Source: Cellvibrionaceae bacterium AOL6 (GTDB lineage Bacteria; Pseudomonadota; Gammaproteobacteria; Pseudomonadales; Cellvibrionaceae). From it: a stretch of DNA of 64,000 bases. The DNA lies in contig NOXC01000010.1 of NCBI GenBank assembly GCA_003265435.1, positions 96,889 through 160,888 on the forward strand. The letters are read 5' to 3'. The position numbers were made by a program, and so were the translations under genes. How positions within the stretch are numbered: the stretch's first letter is position 1; each line of letters begins with the position of its first letter. Of this stretch, positions 63,565 to 64,000 are shown piece by piece. Below the pieces are notes generated by a model. The model made no database searches. It was not told where the DNA came from and worked only from the letters and a program-made list of their open reading frames with translations.

Positions 63565-64000
63565 GTGCCAGTTATCGAGCTCAGCGAGGGCGTACTCGCG
63601 CTCCTCGCCACCGCAGTGTTGGTGACGTCTTTCATTACATCGCTTACCGGTATGGGCGGTGGTGTATTGATGTACGCGGCGATGAGTACAGTGATACCTG
63701 TCAGGGCACTGGTACCCGTTCACGGGATTGTGCAGGTGTTTAATAATGCTGCGCGCAGTTATTACTTAATTCGATATCTGCGTCCAAGTATGCTGATGCC
63801 TTTTGCGCTGGGGGGGGTATTGGGCGCAGCCCTGACGACCTTCTTTATTGCACGATTTATCGGCGAAACCCTACCGCTGATGCTTGTGTTGGGTCTTATT
63901 GTCTATACCTTGTTTCGGCCAGTAACGCTCCCGCCCATCGTTTTGCCTGACCGGCGCTATTTTTGGGTGGGCCTGATCACAGGTTCGGTGGGGATCATTG
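63565..64000 (+). CDS. TauE/SafE family membrane exporter (start of gene; cut by window edge)
   Basis: The first 145 codons of a membrane protein. Starting at GTG 63565 (AAGG about 11 bases upstream), it reads VPVIELSEGVLALLATAVLV, then FITSLTGMGGGVLMYAAMST, ALVPVHGIVQVFNNAARSYY and AALTTFFIARFIGETLPLML, the pattern of TauE/SafE exporters, with a GxGGG loop in the first helix pair and conserved Gln/Asn in the next. These export sulfite, sulfoacetate or other anions made during sulfonate breakdown, and some export organic acids. A GTG three codons upstream is too close to its ribosome site. Follows the MocR gene, same strand. Confidence 0.8.
   Translation, partial: MPVIELSEGVLALLATAVLVTSFITSLTGMGGGVLMYAAMSTVIPVRALVPVHGIVQVFNNAARSYYLIRYLRPSMLMPFALGGVLGAALTTFFIARFIGETLPLMLVLGLIVYTLFRPVTLPPIVLPDRRYFWVGLITGSVGII

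Overview
The window looks like a chromosomal segment of a marine, polysaccharide-using gammaproteobacterium close to the Pseudomonas/Cellvibrio side of the class. Three things point there: (1) a dense, highly conserved housekeeping half whose order matches Pseudomonas-type genomes (initiator tRNA, rimP-nusA-infB-rbfA-truB-rpsO-pnp; hslVU-ubiEJB; priA, rpmE, mrcA-pilMNOPQ-aroKB-damX-gltBD-hemE); (2) a TonB receptor, a GH16 polysaccharidase with a GlyGly-CTERM tail and Pro-Thr linkers, typical of marine agar/carrageenan degraders; (3) a second large TonB receptor. The genus cannot be fixed from sequence reading alone; no identity or database result is implied.

Layout. 1-214: tail of a YbgA-like (DUF1722) gene. 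228-877: strong sigma70 promoter, initiator tRNA, a degenerate copy of the tRNA 3' end, two intrinsic terminators. 878-9755: translation/RNA operon rimP to pnp on the + strand. 9777-10595: MipA/OmpV outer-membrane protein, whose end overlaps the convergent ubiB. 10592-16619 (- strand): ubiB, ubiJ, ubiE, DUF971, hslU, hslV, SPOR protein. 16893-17951: a Big-domain lipoprotein with Asp/Asn/Gly-rich calcium-type repeats. 17994-20183: priA (-). 20320-20535: rpmE. 20602-23169: mrcA (-). 23308-37566: type IV pilus assembly/secretin operon pilMNOPQ, shikimate genes aroK and aroB, a DamX-like SPOR protein, glutamate synthase gltB/gltD. 37675-40211: hemE and an HD-GYP protein that has lost most of its metal ligands.

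From 40.2 kb on, the window is accessory in character: longer intergenic spaces, single genes in mixed orientation, lower coding density. It carries a GMC oxidoreductase, a SHOCT protein and a secreted nucleoside hydrolase (all -); then a + strand block of a CarboxypepD_reg-type TonB receptor (44541-47408), a GH16 enzyme anchored through a GlyGly-CTERM tail (47792-50488) and a membrane-bound AraC regulator (50671-51924), which I read as a small sulfated-galactan or laminarin-type utilisation locus with its own sensor. An unrecognised 394-residue helical-repeat protein follows. The - strand block 53446-58349 has a beta-hydroxyacid dehydrogenase with a GRT substrate motif, an SLC13-type transporter with RCK domains, a small secreted protein, a DUF4862 gene broken by one extra base, and an SMR pump. 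A second small membrane-protein gene at 58486-58829 needs two single-base deletions to be read. The right end has a TonB receptor divergent from a MocR-type regulator and the start of a TauE/SafE exporter.

The most interesting items are the GH16/TonB/AraC locus with its 18-bp Pro-Thr repeat tract, the degenerate HD-GYP protein, the calcium-type insertion in PilQ, the partial tRNA duplication, the MocR/TauE/TonB locus, and three homopolymer frameshifts within about 1.1 kb that all go in the same direction. I found no CRISPR array, rRNA, intact insertion sequence or phage genes.
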